Shown here one piece after another: positions 40,340 through 48,625 of a stretch of DNA of 64,000 nucleotides. This DNA comes from DATHBD01 sp035296325 (GTDB taxonomy: Bacteria > Actinomycetota > Actinomycetes > Mycobacteriales > Micromonosporaceae), in assembly GCA_035296325.1 (NCBI GenBank), contig DATHBD010000023.1, forward strand, positions 1-64,000, given 5' to 3'. Every line of letters starts with the position of its first letter. Position 1 is the stretch's first letter. The translations under genes and the position numbers were made by a program. The notes under the pieces are model-generated. The model was not told the DNA's origin, did not search any database, and saw only the letters and a program-made list of their open reading frames with translations.

Positions 40340-41356
40340 TCAGGCGGGTGGGGGAGCGGCGCTGTCCCGGCGGATCATCGTGACGTCCATCTGCTCCGAC
40401 CGGGCCGGTCTTCCGGCCGGCTCCAGCGCCAGCGCCATCGCGCGGGCGCCCATGTCGGCCAGCGGGAGCCGGACGGTGGTCAGCGCTGGTGTGACGTCCC
40501 GGGCGATCGGCATGTCGTCGAAGCCGATCACGGTGATGTCCTCGGGTACCCGCACGCCCCTGGACCGCAGCTCGGCCAGCGTGCCGATGGCCATCGAATC
40601 GTTGAGCGCCCAGATCGCCGTGAGATCCGGGTTTGCGTCGAGGAGCGCGCCGGCGGCCGTCGCTCCGCTGTCCCGGTCGAACTCGGCGTAGGCGATGCGG
40701 CGGGCGGGCAGCGTCCGGCCGTGCTCCCGGATCGCGCGCCGCATGCCGGCGAGCCGGTCGGTGGTGGTGGTCAGCACCTTGGGGCCGGCGATGACGCCGA
40801 TCTTGCGGTGGCCGAGGTTGATCAGCTCGGTGCCGACCAGGTGGCCACCCACCTCGTTCGCCGGCATCACCGAATCACCGTGCAGCTCGTGCCGGCCGAT
40901 CACGCTGACCCGGCCGCCGGTCGCCACGTACGCCTCGAGTTTGAGATTGAGCGACCTGGTGAACGTCGTGTCGTGGTACCCGGAGCCGGCGAGGATGATG
41001 GCTGCCACCTGGTGACCGCGGAGGAGCTCGACGTACTCCAGTTCCCGTTCCGGGTCCCGGTAGCTGTTACAGATGATGATCAGGCGGCCGTTCTCCGTCG
41101 CCACCCGCTGCAGTCCCCTGGTGACCTCCGCGAAGTACGGGTCGGAGACGTCGTGCACGATGACGCCCACCGCGGTGCGCTGTGCCCGGGCCAGCAGTTG
41201 CGCGTGCGCGTTCGGGACGTAGTGCAGCTCGGCGACTGCACGCAGGACGCGGGTCCGCAGGTCCTCGGTGACGAGCTTGCTGCTGCCGTTGATGATCCGG
41301 GACGCGGTGGCCTGCGAAACTCCGGCCCGGCGGGCCACGTCGGCCAGCGTCGCCAT
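40340..41356 (-). CDS. LacI-family transcriptional repressor
   Basis: A 338-residue regulator. The N-terminal HTH (TLADVARRAGVSQATASRII) and hinge helix precede a periplasmic-binding-protein-like sensor domain with GVIVHDVSDPYFAEV and VIGFDDMPIARDVTP. ATG 41356 has GAGGAGGA 3 nt upstream. It is divergent from the oxidoreductase/isomerase operon, and a LacI-like palindrome lies in front of that operon, so it likely represses it and responds to its sugar substrate. Confidence 0.92.
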   Translation of the reverse strand: MATLADVARRAGVSQATASRIINGSSKLVTEDLRTRVLRAVAELHYVPNAHAQLLARAQRTAVGVIVHDVSDPYFAEVTRGLQRVATENGRLIIICNSYRDPERELEYVELLRGHQVAAIILAGSGYHDTTFTRSLNLKLEAYVATGGRVSVIGRHELHGDSVMPANEVGGHLVGTELINLGHRKIGVIAGPKVLTTTTDRLAGMRRAIREHGRTLPARRIAYAEFDRDSGATAAGALLDANPDLTAIWALNDSMAIGTLAELRSRGVRVPEDITVIGFDDMPIARDVTPALTTVRLPLADMGARAMALALEPAGRPARSEQMDVTMIRRDSAAPPPA

Positions 41357-41535
41357 CGTTCCTCCTCGCGTGCCACCATCGCGCGTAACCCTGTTGCGGC
41401 AGTGTGATCCAGCAGGATGCGTAGCGCAACGATACCGGTGCGACCCGGTACAGTGCCGGGCGCCCGGAGTCGACGCGGGCCGCGCTGAAGATCGACTCGG
41501 GCTTGCCTGGGTAGAGTGGACGCCATACTGTTTCC

Positions 41536-41549
41536 GGAAAGCGCTTGCC
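41536..41549. promoter_or_regulatory. Candidate LacI operator before the oxidoreductase/isomerase operon
   Basis: GGAAAGCGCTTGCC has a perfect AAGCGCTT core at 41539-41546 and matching flanks. It sits about 20 nt downstream of a TAGAGT -10-like hexamer (near 41514) and 28 nt before ATG 41578, a typical repressor position. Confidence 0.6.
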
Positions 41550-41577
41550 TGGCGTGGACCCGTGTGGAAGGAGCGCA

Positions 41578-42729
41578 ATGTCTCGCAGGTCAATCGGCAT
41601 CGCCGTCAATGGCGTGACCGGGCGGATGGGTTATCGCCAGCACCTCGTCCGTTCCCTGCTGGCCATCCGGGATCAGGGCGGTATTCCGGCGGCGGACGGC
41701 AGTGTCATCTGGCCGGAGCTGGTGCTCGTCGGGCGCAGCCAGGCGAAGCTGGACGACATCGCCGCCCGGCACGGCCTCACCGACACCTCCACGGACCTCG
41801 CCGCCACCCTGGCCCGCGACGACATTGAGATCTACTTCGACGCGCAGCTCACCCAGCAGCGCGAGAAGGCCATCCGGGCCGCCATCGAGGCGGGCAAGCA
41901 CGTTTACACCGAGAAGCCGCTCGCCGAGGACGTGTCCGCCGCGGTCGATCTGGCCCGCGCGGCGGTCAGCGCCGGCGTGAAACACGGCGTGGTGCAGGAC
42001 AAGCTCTTCCTGCCGGGTCTGCGCAAACTCAAGCGGCTGGTGGACGGGGGATTCTTCGGGCAGATCCTGTCCATCCGCGGCGAGTTCGGCTACTGGGTCT
42101 TCGAAGGGGACTGGCAGGAGGCACAGCGGCCCTCGTGGAACTACCGCTCGGCGGATGGCGGCGGCATCGTCGTCGACATGTTCCCGCACTGGCAGTACGT
42201 GCTCGAGCAGATCTTCGCCCCGGTGCGCGCGGTGCACAGTGTGATCGCCACCCACATCCCGACCCGGGTCGACGAGCGCGGCGAATCCTACCAGGCGACC
42301 GCTGACGACGCCGCGTACGGCACCTTTGAGCTCGAGGGCGGCATCATCGCCCAGATCAATTCGTCGTGGGCGGTCCGGGTCTACCGCGACGAGCTGGTGG
42401 AGTTCCAGGTCGACGGCACCCACGGCAGCGCGGTCGCCGGTCTGCGGCACTGCCGGGTGCAGCACCGGGCGACCACCCCCAAGCCGGTGTGGAACCCCGA
42501 CCTGGCCGTCACCGAGGACTTCCGGTCGCAGTGGCAGGTCGTGCCGGACAACGAGGAGTTCGACAACGGGTTCAAGGTCCAGTGGGAGGCGTTCCTGCGG
42601 CACGTGGTCGACGACGAGCCCTTCCCGTGGGACTTCGGTGCCGGTGCCCGTGGCGTGCAGCTTGCCGAGCTCGGCCTGCTCGCCGCCCGCGAGGGCCGCC
42701 GCGTTGAGGTGCCGGAGCTCGACCTGTGA
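41578..42729 (+). CDS. Gfo/Idh/MocA-family NAD(P)-dependent oxidoreductase
   Basis: A 383-residue sugar or inositol dehydrogenase. The Rossmann N-terminus has VNGVTGRMGYRQHLV (dinucleotide loop), and TEKPLAEDV carries the conserved Lys of the family EKP motif. The C-terminal sheet includes the substrate side with DMFPHWQYVL (His). ATG 41578 has GGAAGGAG 4 nt upstream. The stop overlaps the next gene by 4 nt. With the isomerase and LacI regulator it forms a sugar-catabolic unit; the sugar is unknown. Confidence 0.9.
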   Translation: MSRRSIGIAVNGVTGRMGYRQHLVRSLLAIRDQGGIPAADGSVIWPELVLVGRSQAKLDDIAARHGLTDTSTDLAATLARDDIEIYFDAQLTQQREKAIRAAIEAGKHVYTEKPLAEDVSAAVDLARAAVSAGVKHGVVQDKLFLPGLRKLKRLVDGGFFGQILSIRGEFGYWVFEGDWQEAQRPSWNYRSADGGGIVVDMFPHWQYVLEQIFAPVRAVHSVIATHIPTRVDERGESYQATADDAAYGTFELEGGIIAQINSSWAVRVYRDELVEFQVDGTHGSAVAGLRHCRVQHRATTPKPVWNPDLAVTEDFRSQWQVVPDNEEFDNGFKVQWEAFLRHVVDDEPFPWDFGAGARGVQLAELGLLAAREGRRVEVPELDL

Positions 42730-43541
42730 GTGACGGCCTGGGCCGGTTCGCGTTGAACCACGCGACCACGAAGTACTGGCCGATCGACGAGGCGGTGGCC
42801 GGGTGCCTGGCCAGGGGCGTGCCCGGCATCGGGTTGTGGCGTGAAGAGGTCAACCAGTTCGGCCTGGAACAGGCCGCCACGCTGGTCCGCGAGGCCGGCA
42901 TCGAGGTGACCTCGCTGTGTCGCGGCGGGTTCTTCTCCGCGCCGAACTGGTACGACGAGAACCGCCGCGCCATCGACGAGGCCGCCACGCTCGGGGCGCC
43001 GGTCCTGGTGCTGGTCAGCGGCGGCCTCCCGGAAGGCTCGCGGGACATCGACGGCGCCCGGCGACACGTCGGTGACGCGATCGGCGAATTGGTGCCGTAC
43101 GCGTTGGACGCCGGTGTGCGGCTGGCGATCGAGCCGCTGCACCCGATGTACGCCTCGGACCGGTGTGTGGTGTCAACCCTGGGTCAGGCACTCGATCTCG
43201 CGGCGCCGTTCCCGAGCGGGGCGGTGGGTGTCGTCATCGACACCTACCACCTGTGGTGGGACGACCAGGTCTGGGCCGGCATCACCCGCGCCGGAAACGA
43301 GGGCCGCATCGCGTGCTTCCAGGTCGCCGACTGGATCACACCGCTGCCCGAAGGTGTCCTGCTCGGCCGCGGACTGCCCGGGGAGGGCTGCGTCGAGCTG
43401 CGGCGGTTCCGGGAGGCGGTGGACGCCACCGGGTACACCGGGCCGATCGAGGTCGAGGTGTTCCACGCCGGGGTGTGGGCCCGGCCGGGGGACGACGTTC
43501 TGGCTGCCACGATCGAGGGGTACCTGACCCACGTCGTCTGA
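42726..43541 (+). CDS. Sugar phosphate isomerase/epimerase (xylose-isomerase-like TIM barrel)
   Basis: A 271-residue TIM-barrel protein. Metal-binding residues are visible as Glu in LAIEPLHPM, Asp and His in VVIDTYHLWWD, and Glu in IEVEVF. These enzymes isomerise or epimerise sugars or keto-inositols. GTG 42726 overlaps the oxidoreductase stop (GTGA), so the two are coupled and probably act in sequence. Confidence 0.88.
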   Translation: MSDGLGRFALNHATTKYWPIDEAVAGCLARGVPGIGLWREEVNQFGLEQAATLVREAGIEVTSLCRGGFFSAPNWYDENRRAIDEAATLGAPVLVLVSGGLPEGSRDIDGARRHVGDAIGELVPYALDAGVRLAIEPLHPMYASDRCVVSTLGQALDLAAPFPSGAVGVVIDTYHLWWDDQVWAGITRAGNEGRIACFQVADWITPLPEGVLLGRGLPGEGCVELRRFREAVDATGYTGPIEVEVFHAGVWARPGDDVLAATIEGYLTHVV

Positions 43542-43573
43542 CACGAAACCGCGCCCGCCTCACAGCACCGGCG

Positions 43574-45061
43574 TCACTTGGCCTTCTTGGTCTTGATCGG
43601 CTTGGGGGCCTTCGGCGGCTTCGGTTCCTTGGCTGGCTCCGGCTGCTCGTCGTCCGGCGTGGTGACCGTGATCGGGCCAGGAGTGGGCAACGGGGCGTCC
43701 GCGTCGACGGACGGCGCCGGCGCCGGCGCCGGGGTGACGTTGGAGTTCCCGGCCCCGGCCGGACCCGGCTGGCCGGCAGCGCCGGGCGCTCCGTCGGCCC
43801 CGTCCGCTCCCGGCTCGCCGTCGGCTCCCGGCACGCCACGGGCCCCGGGTGGCCCGAAGATGGCACCAACCTGCTGCTGACCCCCCTGCCCACCGGCCGG
43901 CGGGCCCGCGGACGACCCGCCGGGAGCCGATCCGGCCGGATCTCCGCCCGTGGGCGCCGCGGTGGACCCCACACCCGGGCCGTTACCCGACGGGTTCCCG
44001 GGCCGGTCGGACCACATGCCGCTGGCCGCGCCGATGACCAGCAACGCCGCGGCCGGCACACCGGCAGCGAAGGCCACCACGCGACGGCGCCGACGCCAGC
44101 CCGTCCCGGCCACCTCGGCGGCCGGACCACCGGCGGCCGACACCCCGCGTCCGCGACCCGCGGCACGTCGGGCGCGGACATCGCGTGGCGAGGGGAAGCC
44201 GCCCGTCGCGGCCCCGATCCCGGCGAGTCGACGGAGGAGCTGCCCGGCTGTGGGGCGCTCGCCGGGATCACGCTGCAGGGAGCTTGCGACCAGCGGCCGC
44301 AGCGACGGCGGCACACCGGTCAGATCCGGCTCGCCGTGCATGATCCGGGCCACCCGGGAGGCGACGTCCGGTCCCCCGAACGGGTGCCTGCCCGTCGCCG
44401 CGTACGCCACCAGCGCACCCCAGCTGAACACGTCCATGGCGGGGCTGGCCGGATCGCCGTTGAGCTGCTCGGGAGCCGCCCAGCCGAGGCTGGCCATGAC
44501 CATGCCGGTCCGGGTGTGCTGGGTCGTTGCGTCCATCGCGCGGGCGATGCCGAAGTCGATGATGCGGACGCCGGCGAGTGCCATCAGGACGTTTCCCGGC
44601 TTGACGTCGCGGTGCACCAGGCCAACCTGGTGAATGCCGGCGAGGCAGGTGGCCACGCCGACGGCCAGACTCTGCAGGGTGGCTTCGTCCATCGGTCCCT
44701 CGGCTGCGACCAGGTCGGAGACCGGCACGCCGTCGATGTACTCGGAGACCAGGTAGGGCCGGCCCTGGTAGGTGCCGGAGTCGATGTACCGGGCGGTGCA
44801 CGAGGCGGGGACGCGCTGGCCGGCCCGCACCTCCTGGACGAAGCGGTCCCGGAACTCCCGGTCGCTGGCAAGGTGCGGATGGACCAACTTGATTGCTACG
44901 GAGCTGCCGTCCGGCGCTTCCCCGAGGTAGACCGTGCCCATGCCGCCGATGCCGAGCTGGGCGAGCACCTTGAAGTCGCCAACCTGTCGGGGCGCGGACG
45001 GATCGAGCGGTGCCGCACCGGCGTGGGTTTCCGGTGCCGCGGCATCCATGCCGTCATCCAT
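43574..45061 (-). CDS. Membrane Ser/Thr protein kinase with collagen-like extracellular repeats
   Basis: A 495-residue PknB-type kinase. The kinase domain (about 28-285) has K58 (VAIK), HRDVKPGNVL (D152) and DFG at 169-171, all intact. A basic juxtamembrane stretch precedes one membrane helix (about 328-346). The extracellular part is Gly/Pro-rich and contains twelve uninterrupted Gly-X-Y triplets at about 403-438 (GPPGARGVPGADGEP...), followed by Ala-Pro, and ends in a Lys/Pro-rich tail. No PASTA domain is present. ATG 45061 has GGAGGAGG 7 nt upstream. The collagen-like segment could trimerise the receptor, which is inference. Confidence 0.88.
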   Translation of the reverse strand: MDDGMDAAAPETHAGAAPLDPSAPRQVGDFKVLAQLGIGGMGTVYLGEAPDGSSVAIKLVHPHLASDREFRDRFVQEVRAGQRVPASCTARYIDSGTYQGRPYLVSEYIDGVPVSDLVAAEGPMDEATLQSLAVGVATCLAGIHQVGLVHRDVKPGNVLMALAGVRIIDFGIARAMDATTQHTRTGMVMASLGWAAPEQLNGDPASPAMDVFSWGALVAYAATGRHPFGGPDVASRVARIMHGEPDLTGVPPSLRPLVASSLQRDPGERPTAGQLLRRLAGIGAATGGFPSPRDVRARRAAGRGRGVSAAGGPAAEVAGTGWRRRRRVVAFAAGVPAAALLVIGAASGMWSDRPGNPSGNGPGVGSTAAPTGGDPAGSAPGGSSAGPPAGGQGGQQQVGAIFGPPGARGVPGADGEPGADGADGAPGAAGQPGPAGAGNSNVTPAPAPAPSVDADAPLPTPGPITVTTPDDEQPEPAKEPKPPKAPKPIKTKKAK

Positions 45062-45188
45062 GCGCTGTCCTCCTCCTGGCGGCCGGCCGACATTTCCTGG
45101 TGCCGCCGCAGCCTGACTCGGCCAGTCTTGCCTGCGCGCGCCCAGAAACAAAGTGGCGGCGCTTGGCGCACTGTCGGAAGTCAGACAA

Positions 45189-45234
45189 ACTTGGAGCGTT
45201 CAGCCCCGAAATGTGGCAGCTGAACGCTCCAAGT
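45189..45234 (-). terminator. Intrinsic terminator of the LEA-like/holin/DUF3618 operon
   Basis: A perfect 16-bp stem (ACTTGGAGCGTTCAGC with GCTGAACGCTCCAAGT) and a 14-nt loop, followed on the minus strand by TTTGTCTG. It lies 21 nt past the DUF3618 stop. Confidence 0.88.
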
Positions 45235-45254
45235 ACTTCTTTTGAGAACGGCGA

Positions 45255-46004
45255 TCACCCAGAAAACGATCCCGCGTTGTCCTTCGCCTGCGAGGCGGTC
45301 GTCTGGCCGGACTGCTTGGCCTGCTCGGCAGTCGTCTGGCCAGCCTCCCTGGCGTGGTCAGCGGTGGCCTGAGCGGACTGCTTGGCCTGGTCGGTCGTGG
45401 TCTGGGCCGCGTCGCGCGCGGTCTGCTTCACGTCCTCGGCGGCTTCCTTCGCGGTGTCGGTGACCGACTCCTTGATCCGCTGCGCCGACTCGGTCAGCGG
45501 AGCCTTGATCGGCTCGACCAGATCGGGGGCCTTCTCCTTGAGCTGGGCGCCTGCCCGGCGCTCCGCCTCGGTGCCCGGGAGCAGGGTGCCCGCCAGGAGA
45601 CCGACGCCGAACGCGATGAGGCCCGCAGCCAACGGGTTGCCCTGCGCACGCTCGGCGACCGCCTGGGGCGCCGACCGTACCGCGTCCGCCGCCTGGCTGG
45701 CAGCGCCGCTCGCCTTGTCACTGACCTGTGATGCAACGCCGCTGGCCTTGTCGCTCACCTGTGATGCAACTCCGCTCGCTTTATCGGTCAAGCTCGAACT
45801 CGTGTCACTGACTGAACCGGCGGCGCTCTTCGGCGCCCCCATGACCTTTTCGCTGACCGATCGGGCGGTGTCCTTCACACCCTCCCACTTGCGCTGGGCA
45901 ACGCGGGAAGGGCTGGTGCGGTCGGCGAGCATGTCGACTTTGTTGGTGAGGTCAGCCCGGGTGGCCTCGATGTCTTCCCTTATCCGGTCGGGTTCCGTAT
46001 CCAT
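45255..46004 (-). CDS. DUF3618 protein with repeats
   Basis: A 249-residue protein. Residues 1-40 match DUF3618 (EPDRIREDIEATRADLTNKV, then the DMLADRTSP end). The centre has tandem SDKASGVASQV repeats (three near-identical 11-mers) and the C-terminal third repeats TTxxQAKxSxQ units; between them is one helix (LAAGLIAFGVGLLAGTLL). The pattern is amphipathic and LEA-like. ATG 46004 has GGAGGA 6 nt upstream and overlaps the holin-type gene by 25 nt. It is the last gene of a three-gene operon. Confidence 0.85.
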   Translation of the reverse strand: MDTEPDRIREDIEATRADLTNKVDMLADRTSPSRVAQRKWEGVKDTARSVSEKVMGAPKSAAGSVSDTSSSLTDKASGVASQVSDKASGVASQVSDKASGAASQAADAVRSAPQAVAERAQGNPLAAGLIAFGVGLLAGTLLPGTEAERRAGAQLKEKAPDLVEPIKAPLTESAQRIKESVTDTAKEAAEDVKQTARDAAQTTTDQAKQSAQATADHAREAGQTTAEQAKQSGQTTASQAKDNAGSFSG

Positions 46005-46396
46005 TGGGCATCCTCCTTCAAGGTCTCTGCGGTCTGCTGCGGCACTGGGTTGACGGTGGCTAGCTTCTTGCGGCCCGCGCTGTAGAGCACGAAGCCGATG
46101 ACGCCCCAGATCGCCGCGGCGATCAGGGCGGCCCACGCCGGGTCCATCACATTGGACAGCGCGGCGATGAACGCGAAGGTCAGGACGAGCAGGACGATGT
46201 GGCCGGCGACGCCGGCGCCGCCGAGCATGCCGGCGGCCTTACCCGCCTTGCCTGCCTCCTGCTTCATCTCGGCCTTCGCCAGCGCCACTTCCTGACGGAA
46301 CAGGCGGGACAGGTCATCGCTGATGTCACTGATCAGCTGACCGATCGAGGCCGAGTCCTGACGGGAGTCCGCGCCCGAAGGTGTCGGAATCGTCAT
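45980..46396 (-). CDS. Actinobacterial holin-X (phage holin family) membrane protein
   Basis: A 138-residue protein with the PF07332-type plan: amphipathic N-terminus (SIGQLISDISDDLSRLFRQE, then VALAKAEMKQE) and two helices (about 55-80 and 87-107). Despite the name, these are chromosomally encoded membrane proteins, not phage lysis factors. It overlaps its neighbours on both sides (25 nt downstream and 4 nt upstream), so it is translationally coupled in the operon. Confidence 0.87.
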   Translation of the reverse strand: MTIPTPSGADSRQDSASIGQLISDISDDLSRLFRQEVALAKAEMKQEAGKAGKAAGMLGGAGVAGHIVLLVLTFAFIAALSNVMDPAWAALIAAAIWGVIGFVLYSAGRKKLATVNPVPQQTAETLKEDAQWIRNPTG

Positions 46397-47262
46397 GGCC
46401 GCGTGCCCCGCTCCCGCTCGGCAGCGTCGATGAAGTCCTGCGGCGTGGGGTCAGCGACCTCGCCGGGGGTGGCGATCAGGCCCGGCCCTGCGGTGCTCGC
46501 CGGCACGATCGGCGCCGGCCCTGCCACGGTGCCCGGGGCGGTGGCCCACGGGTCGGCGGAGGAACTCACGTACACCTGCGAGGTGGGCGCGTCGGCAACC
46601 GACTGGGTCGGGTACGGGTCTGCCGGGTACGGATCGGCCGGGTAGGGCGTCGGCGTGTATGCGGCCGACGGCGTGGTCGACGACAGCTGGTCGGTGCCGG
46701 AGGTCGCGCCCTTCACGCCCTTGCCGAGCCGCCCGACCACCAGGCCGGCCGCCGCAGCCACGGCCAGGAACGCGCCGGGACGACGCCGCGCGAAGTCGCC
46801 GACCTCGGTGAGCAGGCCCTCCGGGCCGCGCTCCGAGACGTAGTCGGCAGCCTTGCGGGTGCCGTTCGCGACAGATCCGACGACGGAGCTGGCCGGCGAG
46901 CTGTCCCGTCCGGTCACCATCTCCTCGAGCTCGTCAGCGACCTTGCGCAGCAGGTTGGCCAGGTTCTCGTTGTGGGTGCTGGCCTCCGCGCTGACCTTCT
47001 GCTTCACTTCGGACGCGATGGTGCGGGCGTGTCCGGAGACCGTGCTGGCGACGTTTGCCGCCTCCTGCTTGGCGGTGCTGGCGACGTTGGCCGCCTCGTC
47101 CTTGGCCGTGCCGGCGACGTTGGCCGCCTCCTGCTTGGCCGTTCCCGCGACGTTGGCCGCCTCCTCGCGGGCCGTGTCCTTGACGGTGCTGGTGCCGCCG
47201 CCGGCGTAACTGCCGGAGTCGGTCGCCGCGTGAGCACCTACGTCATATTCAGAAACCTGCAT
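46393..47262 (-). CDS. LEA-like 11-residue-repeat protein with one membrane helix
   Basis: A 289-residue protein that leads the operon. Residues 30-73 are four near-identical 11-residue units of the form TAKQEAANVAG, the period of group 3 LEA proteins, followed by a further amphipathic helix. A hydrophobic segment near 160-176 (AFLAVAAAAGLVVGRL) and a Pro/Tyr-rich tail with tandem ADPYP units follow. It should form an amphipathic helix lying on membranes or protecting proteins during drying or freezing; this is inference from the repeat. ATG 47262 has GGAGG upstream. A GGGTAC is seen but without a proper -35. Confidence 0.78.
   Translation of the reverse strand: MQVSEYDVGAHAATDSGSYAGGGTSTVKDTAREEAANVAGTAKQEAANVAGTAKDEAANVASTAKQEAANVASTVSGHARTIASEVKQKVSAEASTHNENLANLLRKVADELEEMVTGRDSSPASSVVGSVANGTRKAADYVSERGPEGLLTEVGDFARRRPGAFLAVAAAAGLVVGRLGKGVKGATSGTDQLSSTTPSAAYTPTPYPADPYPADPYPTQSVADAPTSQVYVSSSADPWATAPGTVAGPAPIVPASTAGPGLIATPGEVADPTPQDFIDAAERERGTRP
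47044..47175 (-). repeat. Four tandem 33-nt units coding the 11-residue repeat
   Basis: Four consecutive 33-nt units coding TA(R/K)(E/Q/D)EAANVA(G/S). The units are nearly identical at DNA level, suggesting recent expansion. Confidence 0.85.
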
Positions 47263-47375
47263 GGTGGACCTCCGTAGAGCGGTGGAGTCGAGTTCTCTCC
47301 ATCCGTACCCAGATTCGGTCAGCCAATGCGAACTTTCTCGGAACGGGCGGGATTTGTGCGGGGTCCGCCAAGTGG

Positions 47376-47507
47376 TCAGCGCTTTCGCCCGAACATCGCC
47401 CGGATTGCGGCGGCTATGAGCAACAATCCCAATATTGCGCCGACCACCTGTACAGCGGAGAGGTCGGTGTCATCGGGTAGGGCCAGCGGCGTCAGTGAGA
47501 ACAGCAT
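47376..47507 (-). CDS. Unlisted 43-residue single-helix membrane protein
   Basis: ATG 47507 begins 4 nt after the DUF72 stop. The product is MLFSLTPLALPDDTDLSAVQ, then a hydrophobic helix (VVGAILGLLLIAAA) and a basic end IRAMFGRKR. A hydrophobic helix plus basic tail is not expected by chance in such GC-rich DNA. There is no Shine-Dalgarno sequence, so translation would rely on coupling to DUF72. Function unknown. Confidence 0.6.
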   Translation of the reverse strand: MLFSLTPLALPDDTDLSAVQVVGAILGLLLIAAAIRAMFGRKR

Positions 47508-47511
47508 GCGC

Positions 47512-48303
47512 TCATGCTGGCACCGCCACCGCCGGCTCGTCGACCGTCGACACCCGCGCCGGCGTGCGGGTGATCAGCAGACCCCGGCGCTGCGCGATCC
47601 GCCCGAACGTGATGGCGTCCACCACCGCGGCGCCGCCCGGGTCGTTGTTGAAGTAGGCGTACGTCGCCACGTCGGGGTACGCGTCGGCAACCCGGCCCAC
47701 CCAGGAGCTCAGCGCAGTCCGGCCGTAGCGTGGCCACGGCCGTGCCCCGCCCTCGTGGAGCCGTACGTACCCGAAGTCGGTCGTGCGCCACAGCGGAGTG
47801 ACCGGCCGGCCGCGGCGGTCCGCCCAGCACAGAGCCGCCCCGCGGCGCTCCAGCACCAGCCGCACCGCGTCGGTCCACCAACTGGCGTGCCGCGGCTCGA
47901 CCGCGACCCGCACCCCGGCGGGGAAGCGCTCCAGCGTCGCGTCGAGCAACCCGGCGTCCGCCTGCAGCGTCGGCGGGAGCTGCAGCAGCACCGGCCCGAG
48001 CCGATCGCCGAGCCCGGCGGCCCGATCGAGGAAGCGGGCCACCGGCTCCTCCGGCTCGCGTAGGCGCTTGATGTGGGTGAGGTATCGGCTCATCTTCACG
48101 CCGACACAGAAATCATCCGGCGTACGGGTCCGCCAGTCCAAGAAGGTCCTGCGCTCCGGAAGTCGGTAGAAGGCGTTGTTCACCTCGAACGTGGCGAACG
48201 CCCCGGCATAGTGCTCCAGCCAGGACCGCTGTGGCATGGCGGCGGGGTAGAGCCGGCCACGCCAATCCCGGTACTGCCAGCCGGAGGTGCCGATCCAGAT
48301 CAC
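47512..48303 (-). CDS. DUF72 family protein (YecE-like TIM barrel)
   Basis: A 263-residue protein starting IGTSGWQYRDWRGRLYP, with FEVNNAFYRLP, VGVKMSRYLTHIKRL, VLLQLPPTL, AVEPRHASW and YAYFNNDPGGAAV, the ordered motifs of the DUF72 barrel. The function of the family is not established; a link to Fe-S or nucleic acid processing has been suggested. GTG 48303 is the likely start and lies after a 322-bp structured gap. Confidence 0.88.
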   Translation of the reverse strand: MIWIGTSGWQYRDWRGRLYPAAMPQRSWLEHYAGAFATFEVNNAFYRLPERRTFLDWRTRTPDDFCVGVKMSRYLTHIKRLREPEEPVARFLDRAAGLGDRLGPVLLQLPPTLQADAGLLDATLERFPAGVRVAVEPRHASWWTDAVRLVLERRGAALCWADRRGRPVTPLWRTTDFGYVRLHEGGARPWPRYGRTALSSWVGRVADAYPDVATYAYFNNDPGGAAVVDAITFGRIAQRRGLLITRTPARVSTVDEPAVAVPA

Positions 48304-48625
48304 CCGGCCGTGCTACCCGCGGCGGCTGCCGGGAAACGCGCCACCCGCCGGACAGCGCATCGGCGGGCGCCGGGCGCACGACGCGAAGATTCTCCCGCAG
48401 CCGCGTGGCGCCGCTCCGAGCGGCGCGCCTGCGTATACCTATCCGCCGCGGCGGCAGAGCTGATACCGCCGCGGCAACGTATAGACCTGCTAGCGCGGGT
48501 GCGAGCAGGTCTATACGTTGCGATGCGACAGGCCACACCGGGGCGGCGCGTGCCGGCGAGCGGAGCCGGGGCGCGGGGCCGGGCGGCGCGGCCGGTTACC
48601 GGACGCGCGGTAACCGGCCGCCCGG
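48304..48625. other. Hairpin-rich non-coding gap
   Basis: No credible gene on either strand. It contains three kinds of inverted repeat: a GCGCCGCT/AGCGGCGC hairpin at 48408-48426, the perfect 18-bp repeat at 48474-48521, and CGGTTACCGG/CGGTAACCGG units at 48592-48632, the last overlapping the end of the SGNH gene. The CGGTAACCGG group probably terminates the SGNH transcript; the purpose of the large hairpin is unclear. Confidence 0.6.
48474..48521. repeat. Perfect 18-bp inverted repeat with 12-nt loop
   Basis: GCAACGTATAGACCTGCT (48474-48491) and AGCAGGTCTATACGTTGC (48504-48521) around AGCGCGGGTGCG. The stem is AT-rich relative to its surroundings and lies about 170 nt upstream of the DUF72 start on the minus strand. 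Confidence 0.85.

Noticed and set aside
45980..46396. Holin-like protein as evidence for a prophage
   Set aside because: The family name is misleading; no other phage genes are nearby, and the operon context is a stress-type module.
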